In this document: positions 35,399 to 44,234 of the stretch, piece by piece
Position numbering within the stretch: the first letter of the stretch is position 1
Layout of the letters: every line of letters begins with the position of its first letter
Assembly: GCA_947643665.1 (NCBI GenBank)
Contig: CANRWW010000008.1
Location: 16,039-80,038 of the forward strand
Length of the DNA: 64,000 bases
Source: an uncultured Porphyromonadaceae bacterium
GTDB taxonomy: Bacteria; Bacteroidota; Bacteroidia; Bacteroidales; Muribaculaceae
Direction of reading: 5' to 3'
Notes under the pieces: model-generated
The model's database searches: none
Told to the model about the DNA's origin: nothing
The model's input: the letters and a program-made list of their open reading frames with translations, nothing else
Position numbers and translations under genes: made by a program

Positions 35399-35943
35399 AG
35401 AAGTAAGAAGCAAGAGCATTAGAATTAAAGCAAAGATACATATGCCAATATACGGATTATAACACATGCAGTATGGCAGTTTACAGAATCTTGTGGTATG
35501 GCAAAAAGCCATGCATCTGGCAAAACATACTTACCAGATCTTGAAAGAATTTCCCATAGAGGAAAAATATGGACTTAGTGACCAGATCAGAAGATGTGCC
35601 ATATCTGTACCATCAAATATTGCCGAAGGGTATGGAAGAATGTCGGATAATGAATTCTTGCGTTTCCTGGCCATTGCGAATGGCTCACTGTATGAACTTG
35701 AGACGCAAATATTATTGACCTCTGGCATCTTTCCATACCTTTCGGATAAATGCAATTCCATCTTACAGGAAATTACTGAAGAAAAAAAGATAATCCGTTC
35801 TTTCATTGCAACTATCAAAAAACGTATCCGATGACAAATCAATGATAGCCACGGCTAAGACCAACTTATTTGCTTCTACTTTACCCATAGTTTTCACAAC
35901 AGTATTATTGCTTCGCTTCTAATGCTCTAAACTTCTTACTTCT
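35399..35943. mobile_element. IVS-like cassette: four-helix-bundle gene between inverted repeats
   Basis: Left arm 35399-35424 and right arm 35917-35943 are inverted copies: 12 identical bases (AGAAGTAAGAAG), a 2/3-nt mismatch, then 12 identical bases (AGAGCATTAGAA), with weaker similarity continuing about 20 nt inward. The pair encloses the four-helix-bundle gene at 35466-35834. The right arm ends 5 nt before the next gene. Complementary ends around an S23-type gene recall intervening sequences in 23S rRNA, here placed between protein genes. No transposase is encoded. Mobility is inferred. Confidence 0.55.
35466..35834 (+). CDS. Four-helix-bundle protein (23S rRNA IVS / S23 family), 122 aa
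   Basis: Matches the IVS-encoded four-helix-bundle family: SLQNLVVWQKAMHLAKHTYQ, then DQIRRCAISVPSNIAEGYGR (the family's most conserved stretch), FLRFLAIANGSLYELETQ and a charged C-terminus. Length is typical. Homologs are found inside 23S rRNA intervening sequences and, as the Avd accessory protein, with diversity-generating retroelements. No reverse transcriptase or repeat template is seen here. It is more AT-rich than its neighbours and lies inside inverted repeats, so it is probably an acquired cassette. The function is unknown. Confidence 0.9.
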   Translation: MQYGSLQNLVVWQKAMHLAKHTYQILKEFPIEEKYGLSDQIRRCAISVPSNIAEGYGRMSDNEFLRFLAIANGSLYELETQILLTSGIFPYLSDKCNSILQEITEEKKIIRSFIATIKKRIR

Positions 35944-35948
35944 ACAAA

Positions 35949-38159
35949 ATGGAAAGCCTTATATCGGATCTTGCGTTCATACTGCTGCTCGGGGCGGTGG
36001 TGACACTGCTGTTCAAGTGGATAAAGCAGCCGGTGGTGCTGGGATACATCGTGGCTGGATTCCTGGCCAGCCCCAACTTTACCCCCCTACCTTCGGTCAC
36101 TACCGACGAGAACATTGAGTTCTGGGCACAGATCGGTATCATAGTGCTGCTGTTCTCCCTCGGCCTTGAGTTCAGTTTCAAGAAACTGCTCAATACCGGA
36201 GGATCGGCCGTCGTTACGGCGCTCATCATAGTGTTGGGGATGATGGCCACAGGCTTCGTGATAGGGCATCTGCTCGGTTTCACGGCAATCAACAGCCTAT
36301 TCCTCGGGGGGATGCTCTCCATGTCGTCGACCACGATCATCATCAAGGCTTTCACCGACCTCAACCTCAGACAGAAGAAATTTGCCTCGCTCGTGTTCGC
36401 GGTGCTCATCGTGGAGGATCTGTTTGCCGTCGTGATGATGGTTGTGCTCTCCTCCATCGCCATCAACAACAGCGTGGAAGGTGGCGAGATGCTCATGAGC
36501 GTGAGCAAACTTGTGTTCTTCCTAATCATATGGTTCCTGGTCGGCGTGTTCATCCTGCCCTCGGCTCTCAACCGCTTCCGCCGTTTCCTCAACAATGAGA
36601 CCCTTCTGGTGGTGTCAATGGGGCTATGCCTCGGCATGGCCGTCTTCTCGGTGTTCTGCGGCTTTTCCATGGCGCTGGGTGCATTCGTGATGGGTTCCAT
36701 CCTCGCCGGCACAAGCTATGCCGAGCGCATAGAGCATGTGGTAAGTCCGGTCAAGGATCTTTTCGGGTCGGTGTTCTTCATCTCCGTGGGTATGATGGTG
36801 CAACCCGACGTGATAGTGCAATACTGGTGGCCTATCCTGCTGCTGTCGGTGGTGGTGATAGTCGGCATGATAGTGTTCGGCACATGCGGCATGCTTGTCA
36901 CAGGACAGAGCCTGCGCGTGGCCATTCAGTCGGGCTTCTCCCTTACCCAGATCGGGGAATTCGCCTTCATCATCGCCACCCTGGGCATGAGCCTTGGAGT
37001 GCTCGACCATGAGATCTACCCGATTGTGGTGGCAGTATCGGTGATAACCACATTCACTACCCCTTATTTCATACGCATGGCCGAACCGGTATACGAGTTC
37101 ACGGCACGACACCTGCCACAACGTTTCCGGTATCTTCTCACTGCACGCACTTCGGGAGACTCCGACAGCGATACGACACGCCGCGCATGGATCTCCCTCT
37201 CACAACGTTATCTGTGGCGCATCCTGATGTATTCCATCATACTGTATGCCATCTCCATGCTCTCGCGCACATATCTCGCTCCATGGCTTGACGGATGGGC
37301 CGGGGCATGGAGCCGGTTCATAGGAGCTGCAACCACCCTTACATTTATGGCACCGTTCCTGCTGGCTCTCTGTCTGCCGCCACGCATGGACTCCGGCAAC
37401 AGCGCAGCACATCTTACGGCATCCCAGCTACGGCTTCCGAGGTTGATCATGATGGTGTTCCGACTCATGCTCGCCCTTGGATTCATCGTCTGGCAACTCT
37501 GGCAGTTCTACTCACTCAAGGTCGGCATACTTGTGGGGATAGCATGCTTCATGATCATGCTGATGCTCTTCTCCAAGCGCCTCAACCATCAGTTGCGCCA
37601 GATAGAGAAACGGTTCATCAACAACCTCAACGAGCGTGAACTACGACGCTCAGGCAAGAACAACAACCTTGTGAGCGATCTCCACCTGGCCTACATGCAT
37701 GTGGGCTACGGATGCCCGTTCGTAGGCGAACGCCTTGTAAACGCCAATATCCGCCACAAATACGGGGTCACGGTAGTGACCATACAGCGCGGCTCGGAGC
37801 TGACGGTCGTTCCTTCGGGCGAGACGCGCATCTTCCCGGGAGACACCGTAGGTGTGATCGGCACGGACGAGCAGATCTCCTCCATCCTCCCCGTGATCGA
37901 GGCCGAACAGACACCCTCCTCTTCCGACACGCCCACTGACCTCAACGAGTTCAAGCTCACAAGCGTAGTGCTTACGGACAGCTCCCCACTTGTCGGAAAG
38001 ACCCTCGCCACCGCCGATGTGCGCCGCAACTACCAGACCCACGTCGTAACCCTCGAGCGCGACAACACCTTCGTTGACGAAGCCGCCCATCTTCCCCTCC
38101 GTCCCGGCGACCGCCTCTGGATCGTCGGCACCTCCCGCACCGCCGACCTCCTCCGCTGA
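35949..38159 (+). CDS. CPA2-family cation:proton antiporter with two TrkA-C domains, 736 aa
   Basis: Inner-membrane monovalent cation/proton antiporter of the KefB/CPA2 type. About 12 helices cover residues 5-400 (FKWIKQPVVLGYIVAGFL, IGIIVLLFSLGLEFSFKKLL, LIVEDLFAVVMMVVLSS), with the ED pair typical of the family. Two more helix blocks lie at ~415-540. Two TrkA-C (RCK-C) regulatory modules form the C-terminus (~575-645, GETRIFPGDTVGVIGTDEQ; ~655-735, ~LPLRPGDRLWIVGTSRTADLLR). No RCK-N/KTN NAD-binding domain is seen between membrane and TrkA-C parts. G+C at third positions is higher than in the flanking accessory DNA. It could move K+ or Na+. Confidence 0.87.
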   Translation: MESLISDLAFILLLGAVVTLLFKWIKQPVVLGYIVAGFLASPNFTPLPSVTTDENIEFWAQIGIIVLLFSLGLEFSFKKLLNTGGSAVVTALIIVLGMMATGFVIGHLLGFTAINSLFLGGMLSMSSTTIIIKAFTDLNLRQKKFASLVFAVLIVEDLFAVVMMVVLSSIAINNSVEGGEMLMSVSKLVFFLIIWFLVGVFILPSALNRFRRFLNNETLLVVSMGLCLGMAVFSVFCGFSMALGAFVMGSILAGTSYAERIEHVVSPVKDLFGSVFFISVGMMVQPDVIVQYWWPILLLSVVVIVGMIVFGTCGMLVTGQSLRVAIQSGFSLTQIGEFAFIIATLGMSLGVLDHEIYPIVVAVSVITTFTTPYFIRMAEPVYEFTARHLPQRFRYLLTARTSGDSDSDTTRRAWISLSQRYLWRILMYSIILYAISMLSRTYLAPWLDGWAGAWSRFIGAATTLTFMAPFLLALCLPPRMDSGNSAAHLTASQLRLPRLIMMVFRLMLALGFIVWQLWQFYSLKVGILVGIACFMIMLMLFSKRLNHQLRQIEKRFINNLNERELRRSGKNNNLVSDLHLAYMHVGYGCPFVGERLVNANIRHKYGVTVVTIQRGSELTVVPSGETRIFPGDTVGVIGTDEQISSILPVIEAEQTPSSSDTPTDLNEFKLTSVVLTDSSPLVGKTLATADVRRNYQTHVVTLERDNTFVDEAAHLPLRPGDRLWIVGTSRTADLLR

Positions 38160-38165
38160 TCCCCG

Positions 38166-38270
38166 GAATATTTTGATTCATTACAATTGGGGATGGCACG
38201 GGAAATATAATGTTTTTTTCATCGTATTGACCTCGCGATGGATCCGAACGTCATAAAGAAGGATGCTCAC
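38166..38270 (+). pseudogene. Remnant of a C10 (streptopain-type) peptidase C-terminus
   Basis: The translation IHYNWGWHGKYN (38176-38211) matches the HYNWGWHGKCN segment of the truncated gene at 39179-39622 and the family's NWGWGG signature. After a one-base frame shift the next frame reads FFHRIDLAMDPN, similar to the downstream copy. There is no start and no upstream catalytic half; it lies directly after the antiporter stop. I interpret it as the last scrap of a deleted gene copy. Confidence 0.55.
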
Positions 38271-38320
38271 CCTAAACAGGTTCAGCATTGAAAGGCAAAT
38301 CATACCTATAATAAACTGAC

Positions 38321-39025
38321 ATGAGAGCGAATGTAAAACTGTGGCGTGCGATCGGCATATGCATTATTGGAATATTGTTTGTCGGGTGTAACACAAACCT
38401 GTCTGCCACCAAGCACCATGCATCCGGCAAAAAGAATAAATCCGCACATATTTATATGGACGGCTCTTATGTGATGCCTGACAACACAAGGATGTTCAAG
38501 TATGAAGATGTTTTCCTGAACTTCAATTCAAAAGGCGGAAAGAAAACCGTCAAATACAACCAGGAGGCTTGCCCTAGGTTTATTTGCTCCACATCAGAAG
38601 ATTGGTTGGTCTGCATGAAAAATGACATTGTGACATACCAGACAGCCAAAGACACCAAAGGAATGGACTGCTTTATTCTTTACCCATTAAATGAGGACAA
38701 CCTAAACAGGTTTTATGCGGGAGATGTTGTCAACAAGCAATACATCACCCCGTTGGCATCTCAATACTTCCATTATAACGGTGTGCTCGGCATTGATTTG
38801 GTTCCGATTTGTTGGGAAAACAAGTTTGCCATGCCCATTGGTGAAGAGAAATGGGTAAGAGCCGTTTTTGATCCGGACAAGCATCTAATCCAATTACATG
38901 TGCAGCCCAACAATACCGGCAAATGCAGAGTTCTCACTTTGGTATTGAACGACTTATATGGCAGCAGTCCCTATAGTGAGCCATTTTTAAACAATGCCAT
39001 CCGCATATTCCAACGCCACGACTGA
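38321..39025 (+). CDS. Lipoprotein paralogous to the one at 39619, 234 aa
   Basis: Signal peptide with lipobox ILFVGC (Cys near residue 24). I recognise no named family. The mature part shares a pattern with the 39619-40350 lipoprotein: F..EDVF..FN..GGKKTVKYN near residues 60-80, a central block ending ..GDV, and a C-terminal LNNAIRIFQ. The two are therefore tandem paralogs separated by a truncated C10-peptidase gene. In Bacteroides C10 peptidases are often neighboured by small lipoprotein inhibitors; an inhibitor role here is only a hypothesis. It may be a surface lipoprotein. Confidence 0.7.
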   Translation: MRANVKLWRAIGICIIGILFVGCNTNLSATKHHASGKKNKSAHIYMDGSYVMPDNTRMFKYEDVFLNFNSKGGKKTVKYNQEACPRFICSTSEDWLVCMKNDIVTYQTAKDTKGMDCFILYPLNEDNLNRFYAGDVVNKQYITPLASQYFHYNGVLGIDLVPICWENKFAMPIGEEKWVRAVFDPDKHLIQLHVQPNNTGKCRVLTLVLNDLYGSSPYSEPFLNNAIRIFQRHD

Positions 39026-39118
39026 CCAATAAAAAACGCCGCCGCAATCAAATTGCAGTCAAGAATATTTATGAACACCATTTAGCCCAACGAGTAGCGA
39101 AAATAGCCAATTAAATTC

Positions 39119-39148
39119 TTGGAATTTTGATATTTTTAGTTAACTTTG
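39119..39148 (+). promoter_or_regulatory. Consensus promoter flanked by 11-bp direct repeats
   Basis: TTG (39119-39121), 19 nt, TAACTTTG (39141-39148): a full -33/-7 match for the truncated peptidase/lipoprotein pair. AATAGCCAATT occurs on both sides (39102-39112 and 39151-39161), a possible operator pair. Confidence 0.65.
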
Positions 39149-39178
39149 CGAATAGCCAATTTTAACAATCTTATACAC

Positions 39179-39622
39179 ATGAAGAAACTCATTTACGGTA
39201 TTTTATCGGGGATGCTATTTACCGGTTGTACTTCAGACGAGCTACTAAGACGCTTTTCCGTAGCCTCAGCATCTGATTGGGTAAATGGAGCCGGTGTCGC
39301 ATCATATGAAAACCTCTTTTATAACTCATGCTGCATCCTATTGGCAAGAGGAAATAGCAACCAAGGTGGCCACCAATGGATTTGCGATGGTTTGCAGAAC
39401 TACGAAATTCGTGAACGATATTATGAGAGTCAAGATGGAGGACTAACATGGGAATTATTAGACACGACTCTTACGCAACAATATTTCTACGTTCATTACA
39501 ACTGGGGTTGGCATGGAAAATGCAATGGGTATTATTACCATACTGACACTTGGGCCAGAAGTAATGGCCAAGGATATATCAACTTTGATTTTAACCGTCA
39601 AATTATACCAATTATCATATGA
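39179..39622 (+). pseudogene. Truncated C10-family peptidase lipoprotein, catalytic Cys region missing, 147 aa
   Basis: Signal peptide with lipobox MLFTGC (from MKKLIYGILSG). The body contains the C-terminal half of a C10 (streptopain/PrtT-like) peptidase: NQGGHQWICDGL with the catalytic His, and HYNWGWHGKCNGYYYH. The N-terminal half that carries the nucleophilic Cys is absent; the signal peptide joins directly to a segment just before the His block. It is therefore probably an internally deleted, proteolytically dead gene, though the frame is open and expressed from a good promoter. I start at 39179 because an earlier ATG lies inside the -7 box. Its stop overlaps the next ATG (ATGA). Confidence 0.65.
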
Positions 39623-40350
39623 AAACCAGGATATTTTCAAGCATTCTGCTTGCTATGGTCATAGCAACAGTATCTTTTGGCATGAGCAGCTGCGGAAACG
39701 ATGAACCGACTTCCGACGGGACTACATCATCGCGCACAGACGAGACACCTGGCGGAGATGGCAAGGACACTCCACAGGAACCTGGCGAGGGGATGGATGG
39801 ATATGAAGTCTTCCCGCAGACCGATCACCTATTCAAAGATGAGGACATATTCAATACATTCAACGCCGCAGGAGGTAAGGCAACCATAGTATACAATTTC
39901 CACTCGTATCCACATTTCGATTTCGCCACTGCAGAAGACCTGCTGCCCAAAGAGGCTGACGGCACAATAAAAGTGGCGAAGAAAGATATGGAAGGGAAAG
40001 ATGCATATTGCATCTTCACTCACTCCAATATCGCCCTCTTCCATAGCGGAGATGTAATCGAAGGGAATAATTATCTCTACGAACCCGATTTTCTCAAAGA
40101 AGCCAAAGAAAAAGGGATAAAAGTAATAAATGCCGATGAAACAGCCAAGACGTTGAAAATTGTCGCCGGTGAAAACGATTGGCTTAACGCCGAAATCAAT
40201 TTCTCAAGCCATACAATCACCCTGAACATACTTCCGAACGACACAGACAAGGATAGGGTGATGACATTCGTAATGTTTGACGTATACAACCTCGCCTCCC
40301 CCACGGAATACGTCAACAATGCCATACGCATTGAGCAAAGCTGCAAATAA
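39619..40350 (+). CDS. Lipoprotein, paralog of 38321-39025, 243 aa
   Basis: Signal peptide with SSCGNDEPT: the Cys is followed by acidic residues, as in Bacteroidota surface-lipoprotein export signals. A Ser/Thr/Gly/Asp-rich linker (residues ~28-60) precedes a domain with HLFKDEDIFNTFNAAGGKAT and the end YVNNAIRIEQSCK, shared with the upstream paralog. The ATG overlaps the stop of the truncated peptidase gene by 4 nt, suggesting translational coupling. Followed by a strong terminator. The function is unknown. A protease inhibitor or binding partner inherited with a C10 peptidase is a hypothesis. Confidence 0.75.
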   Translation: MKTRIFSSILLAMVIATVSFGMSSCGNDEPTSDGTTSSRTDETPGGDGKDTPQEPGEGMDGYEVFPQTDHLFKDEDIFNTFNAAGGKATIVYNFHSYPHFDFATAEDLLPKEADGTIKVAKKDMEGKDAYCIFTHSNIALFHSGDVIEGNNYLYEPDFLKEAKEKGIKVINADETAKTLKIVAGENDWLNAEINFSSHTITLNILPNDTDKDRVMTFVMFDVYNLASPTEYVNNAIRIEQSCK

Positions 40351-40370
40351 CAGGCCTTGCTCACCAATGA

Positions 40371-40430
40371 TGCCCCAATAAAAACGCAGCCGCAAATCTC
40401 GTCTTTGCAGCGGCGTTTTTATTGGGGGCA
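40371..40430 (+). terminator. Intrinsic terminator before guaA
   Basis: TGCCCCAATAAAAACGC pairs with GCGTTTTTATTGGGGGCA, plus inner GCCGCAAA/TTTGCAGC pairing. The long A/T tracts in the arms can act in both directions. Confidence 0.75.
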
Positions 40431-40458
40431 TTATTATGTGCAATCGGGACAAAATAGC

Positions 40459-40466
40459 TAACTTTG
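40459..40466 (+). promoter_or_regulatory. -7 element of guaA
   Basis: TAACTTTG, an exact match, giving a ~40-nt leader before the ATG at 40513. No purine riboswitch is seen in that leader. Confidence 0.55.
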
Positions 40467-40512
40467 CAGAGGAGAAACAAACTATCCGCTACATATACAA
40501 TCTACACAGTCT

Positions 40513-42036
40513 ATGCAGGAAAAAATAATAATCCTCGATTTCGGATCGCAGACCACGCAGCTCATCGGACGACGCGTGCGTGAGCTGAACACGTATTGCG
40601 AAATCGTGCCTTACAACAAGTTCCCGTTCGGCGACGAATCGGTAATAGGTGTGATCCTTTCCGGTTCCCCTTTCTCGGTGTATGATGAAAAGGCGTTCCG
40701 CGCCGAACTGTCGGCCATCCGCGGCCATCTGCCGGTGCTCGGCATCTGCTATGGCGCTCAGTTCATGGCCTACACCTCCGGCGGCACCGTCGAGCCGGCC
40801 GCCACACGCGAGTATGGCCGCGCCATCCTCACCGAGGTTGATGGTGCAGATCCCCTTTTCAAGGGCATAGGCACCGGTTCACAAGTCTGGATGAGCCACG
40901 GCGACACAATAACCTCCGTGCCCGGAAACTTCAAGGTAGTGGCCTCCACCGAAAAAGTGCGCGTGGCAGCCTACCGCGTTGAAGGTGAAAAGACGTGGGG
41001 TGTGCAGTTCCATCCCGAGGTATACCACTCGCAGATAGGCACGGAGCTACTGCGTAACTTCGTGGTAGACATATGTGGCGGCAAGCAGGACTGGAGCGCC
41101 GAATCGTTCATAGACACCACGGTAGCTCAACTGCGCGAGCAGCTTGGAGACGACAAGGTGGTGCTCGGCCTTTCGGGAGGAGTAGACTCCTCCGTTGCTG
41201 CAGTGCTGCTCAACCGCGCCATCGGCAACAACCTCACATGCATCTTCGTGGATCACGGCATGCTGCGCAAGGATGAGTTCCGCAACGTGCTCCATGACTA
41301 CGAGTGCCTCGGACTGAACGTGATCGGCGTGGACGCATCGCAGAAGTTCTTCAGCGAGCTTGCCGGCGTGACCGATCCGGAGCGCAAGCGCAAGATCATC
41401 GGAAAGGGCTTCATTGACGTGTTCGACGAGGAAGCACACAAGATAAAGGATGTGAAATGGCTCGCGCAGGGAACTATCTATCCCGACTGCATAGAAAGCC
41501 TATCCATCACCGGCACTACCATCAAAAGCCACCACAATGTGGGTGGGCTTCCCGAGAAGATGAACCTTAAACTCTGCGAGCCGTTGCGCCTGCTTTTCAA
41601 GGACGAGGTACGTGCGGTAGGACGTGCGCTCGGCATGCCAGAACACCTGATCAAGCGCCATCCGTTCCCCGGCCCCGGTCTGGCAGTGCGTATCCTCGGC
41701 GACATTACCCCGGAAAAGGTGCGCGTGTTGCAGGAAGCAGACCATATCTTCATTGACGGCCTGCGCCGCTGGGATCTCTATGACAAGGTATGGCAGGCAG
41801 GCGTGATCCTTCTCCCCGTGCAAAGCGTGGGAGTTATGGGCGACGAACGTACATATGAACGTGCCGTGGCACTCCGGGCTGTCACATCCACAGACGCCAT
41901 GACAGCCGACTGGGCACATCTCCCCTATGAGTTCATGGCCGAGATCTCCAACATGATAATCAACCATGTACGCGGGGTGAACCGCGTATGCTACGACATC
42001 TCCTCCAAACCGCCAGCCACCATCGAGTGGGAATGA
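40513..42036 (+). CDS. guaA: GMP synthase (glutamine-hydrolysing), 507 aa
   Basis: It makes GMP from XMP, ATP and glutamine. The N-terminal class I glutamine amidotransferase domain has the nucleophile Cys79 in GICYGAQ and the QFHPEVYHS His/Glu pair. The ATP pyrophosphatase PP-loop is [15 protein letters not shown]. The C-terminal dimerisation domain ends [18 protein letters not shown]. Full length. It works in the same purine pool as the guanine deaminase at 6.3 kb, though they are not linked in an operon. Monocistronic, with promoter and terminators on both sides. Confidence 0.97.
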   Translation: MQEKIIILDFGSQTTQLIGRRVRELNTYCEIVPYNKFPFGDESVIGVILSGSPFSVYDEKAFRAELSAIRGHLPVLGICYGAQFMAYTSGGTVEPAATREYGRAILTEVDGADPLFKGIGTGSQVWMSHGDTITSVPGNFKVVASTEKVRVAAYRVEGEKTWGVQFHPEVYHSQIGTELLRNFVVDICGGKQDWSAESFIDTTVAQLREQLGDDKVVLGLSGGVDSSVAAVLLNRAIGNNLTCIFVDHGMLRKDEFRNVLHDYECLGLNVIGVDASQKFFSELAGVTDPERKRKIIGKGFIDVFDEEAHKIKDVKWLAQGTIYPDCIESLSITGTTIKSHHNVGGLPEKMNLKLCEPLRLLFKDEVRAVGRALGMPEHLIKRHPFPGPGLAVRILGDITPEKVRVLQEADHIFIDGLRRWDLYDKVWQAGVILLPVQSVGVMGDERTYERAVALRAVTSTDAMTADWAHLPYEFMAEISNMIINHVRGVNRVCYDISSKPPATIEWE

Positions 42037-42063
42037 TGCATCTAGAGAAGCCACATATCCGAT

Positions 42064-42120
42064 AAAACTATTCAGCCATTCAAGACAATCGCTTTCGATC
42101 TTGAATGGCTGAATAGTTTT
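42064..42120. terminator. Bidirectional intrinsic terminator between guaA and the GH32-like gene
   Basis: A perfect 22-bp inverted repeat (arms AAAACTATTCAGCCATTCAA.. and its complement) with a 13-nt loop. A-run and T-run at the arm ends suit both convergent genes. Confidence 0.85.
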
Positions 42121-42173
42121 GATCCTGTAATAACTTTCCAGTTTAGTCTCCCCTGAAAATCAAGGATGAAGCA

Positions 42174-44234
42174 TTATTGTGCCAACGGAAAAAGGCGGAT
42201 ATTGGAGATTTTAAGACCGGTAGCATTCAGGCATATGCGTCCAGGTTCCAGTTTCTCGCGATATGAGAGCATGGTGCGGCAACCGGCTATCTCGGTATCC
42301 ACTATCGCACCGTCGAATTTCGGAGAATACTTTACTACCATGCGCACCGTGAACGGCATATCAGTGCCTATCAGGTTCTCAATGGCATAGTCACGGCCAC
42401 GCTGCGGCTCCCCTCCCTCGCGGAGCGACTTTTCACGACGGGCACCGGAATCCACGCCACCATACTGCGCACGCGCTTCGCCACAATCCAGTCTCCACTC
42501 GCAGCCGTCCTGCATACCGCGGCTCTTTTCCGGAAGCAGTTGAAGCTGCAACGAACCTCCTCCGGCCAGTACATCCGGTTCTACATCAAAAGTAAGCATA
42601 AAAGATGATTCGGGAAGCGTGACTACCTCATCTGCCGATAAACCGACTGCCTTGTCTGAAACTTCCGGGAGCAATTCGTCCATCCATTTCGTGCCTATGC
42701 GGCCTTCTTCCATCTGCACAAGTTCATGGATTACCAATGGGCCTCCCCATGCCTTGAGCCACATCCATCCCGCCATCAGATAGCGTCCGTCTGAGATCTG
42801 TGACACTGTGGGCACACACATGCCATTGTAGAAATCTTTCCCTGCAGCCACCACGTCGGTGTATGTGCTGTCGGGTGCTGACGAAGATTTTGACCAGAGA
42901 TTGGTAAATCCGCCGATTATATAATCGTAATCGCCCCAGTTGAAGAAAAACGTACAGTCTCCTCCCGTAGGAAAATCCTCGTTGGTGCAACTCCACTGCC
43001 CGTTTACAGAATCTGCCTCCCAGGTACCCCTGGCGCCATAATTGGCAAGCATTTTCATATGTCCTTCAGGATCAATATAAATGCTCGGATTTTCACAGGG
43101 ATGAAACAATAGTCCGCTTTTAGTGAAATGCACGCCATCGTCGCTTACGGAATAGGAAGATCCCGCCGACACACCATCCAAAACCATGGGATCAAAAGTA
43201 TCGGCATGGCCATTCTCCTTCAGGCTTTCAAACATCTGCGGAAGCGTAGTGCGCTCATATGGATAAAGGCGCGTGGTATGGTAACCGTAACTTATACAAA
43301 TGCGTCCGTCGGCAATAAACGGCGTACCGGTTCCGAAAGTCTCCCATTGCTCCTCTATGGGCACGGCAGCCTCATGCTCGGTCCAATGGATGAAATCACG
43401 GGTACTTATATGCTCGAAATAATGTCCCCCGCGCCCCAGTTTACTCTGGTGCCCACGGCGGTCATAAAGATAAAAAAGGTGGTATGTACCATCATGGTAC
43501 AGGCTCACTACATCACCCACCCATGCATTGTGTCCTGAGGGTGTCCAGTATTGGATAGGTTCGCTGCCGCCGTTTTCGGAATGCCTCCTGAATTTCGAAG
43601 CCGGAAAACCAATCGCCGCTTCCGTTACAAATCCAGGGTCTATATTCCATGACAATATTTTTGCCGTGTCGGGATATCCGAAAGGGAAATCATTGTCAAC
43701 CAATTTCCCATCCACATACATCGTCCAACGCACTCCACTGAAATCAAGTGTAATCTCATGCTCTCCAAAGGGGTTGTCAAGCATTGCCAGAGGTATGCCT
43801 ACCGGCATTGATGCAACACTCCCGTCAACAGGAGACACCAACCGCAAGGAAGCCTCCAACACAGGCACTGTGCCGTCGGGCATCTTGTATGACGGATAAT
43901 TCTGACGATCACGGTCAAGCGGATTATGCTGCCGCAGATTCACCTCAAGCACATCCGGTATTTCAACTATCCGCCTTTCACGTGTCGGCTCGGCAAGACG
44001 CGCCCTGAAAGTAACGGTAAAGCCTTTCTTTATATCCGATACCGCAGGAAGGGAGTCTGAACAGATATCGCCCCCCAACCGCGAAACAGGATCCCAATTA
44101 CCGACGCTCTCCCATGAATCAGACAGCAGGGTAAGAGATGCCATATCCTTTGCCGCCGTACGCCCGCACGAAGCCGATCCGGCACATACCATTGCGGCAG
44201 ACAAAGCAGCGACAATTGTTTTTATTTTTTTCAT
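42174..44234 (-). CDS. GH32-like lipoprotein with altered catalytic motifs, 686 aa
   Basis: Predicted lipoprotein (SAAMVCAGSASC). An N-terminal LamG/ConA-like sandwich (residues ~35-215; FTVTFRARLAE, RWTMYVDGKLVDND) precedes a five-bladed GH32/GH68-type propeller (~225-530) and a C-terminal sandwich. The nucleophile position is kept (NAWVGDVVSLYHDG). Where the partner protein has RDP this one reads CENPSIYID, and where the partner has PEC it reads GGDCTFFFNWGDY, so the acid/base Glu appears to be Asp. It may have different specificity, or none. I use MKKIKTIVAA at 44234; its ATG shares a base with the upstream stop (TGATG), indicating coupling. Confidence 0.75.
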   Translation of the reverse strand: MKKIKTIVAALSAAMVCAGSASCGRTAAKDMASLTLLSDSWESVGNWDPVSRLGGDICSDSLPAVSDIKKGFTVTFRARLAEPTRERRIVEIPDVLEVNLRQHNPLDRDRQNYPSYKMPDGTVPVLEASLRLVSPVDGSVASMPVGIPLAMLDNPFGEHEITLDFSGVRWTMYVDGKLVDNDFPFGYPDTAKILSWNIDPGFVTEAAIGFPASKFRRHSENGGSEPIQYWTPSGHNAWVGDVVSLYHDGTYHLFYLYDRRGHQSKLGRGGHYFEHISTRDFIHWTEHEAAVPIEEQWETFGTGTPFIADGRICISYGYHTTRLYPYERTTLPQMFESLKENGHADTFDPMVLDGVSAGSSYSVSDDGVHFTKSGLLFHPCENPSIYIDPEGHMKMLANYGARGTWEADSVNGQWSCTNEDFPTGGDCTFFFNWGDYDYIIGGFTNLWSKSSSAPDSTYTDVVAAGKDFYNGMCVPTVSQISDGRYLMAGWMWLKAWGGPLVIHELVQMEEGRIGTKWMDELLPEVSDKAVGLSADEVVTLPESSFMLTFDVEPDVLAGGGSLQLQLLPEKSRGMQDGCEWRLDCGEARAQYGGVDSGARREKSLREGGEPQRGRDYAIENLIGTDMPFTVRMVVKYSPKFDGAIVDTEIAGCRTMLSYREKLEPGRICLNATGLKISNIRLFPLAQ

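Noticed and set aside
35466..35834. Diversity-generating retroelement accessory gene (Avd)
   Set aside because: The family is related, but no reverse transcriptase, template/variable repeat pair or target lectin is nearby; the IVS-like cassette fits better.
36087..37121. Long minus-strand His/Asp-rich frames opposite the antiporter
   Set aside because: They are complement artefacts of high-GC membrane-protein codons; no start context or family.
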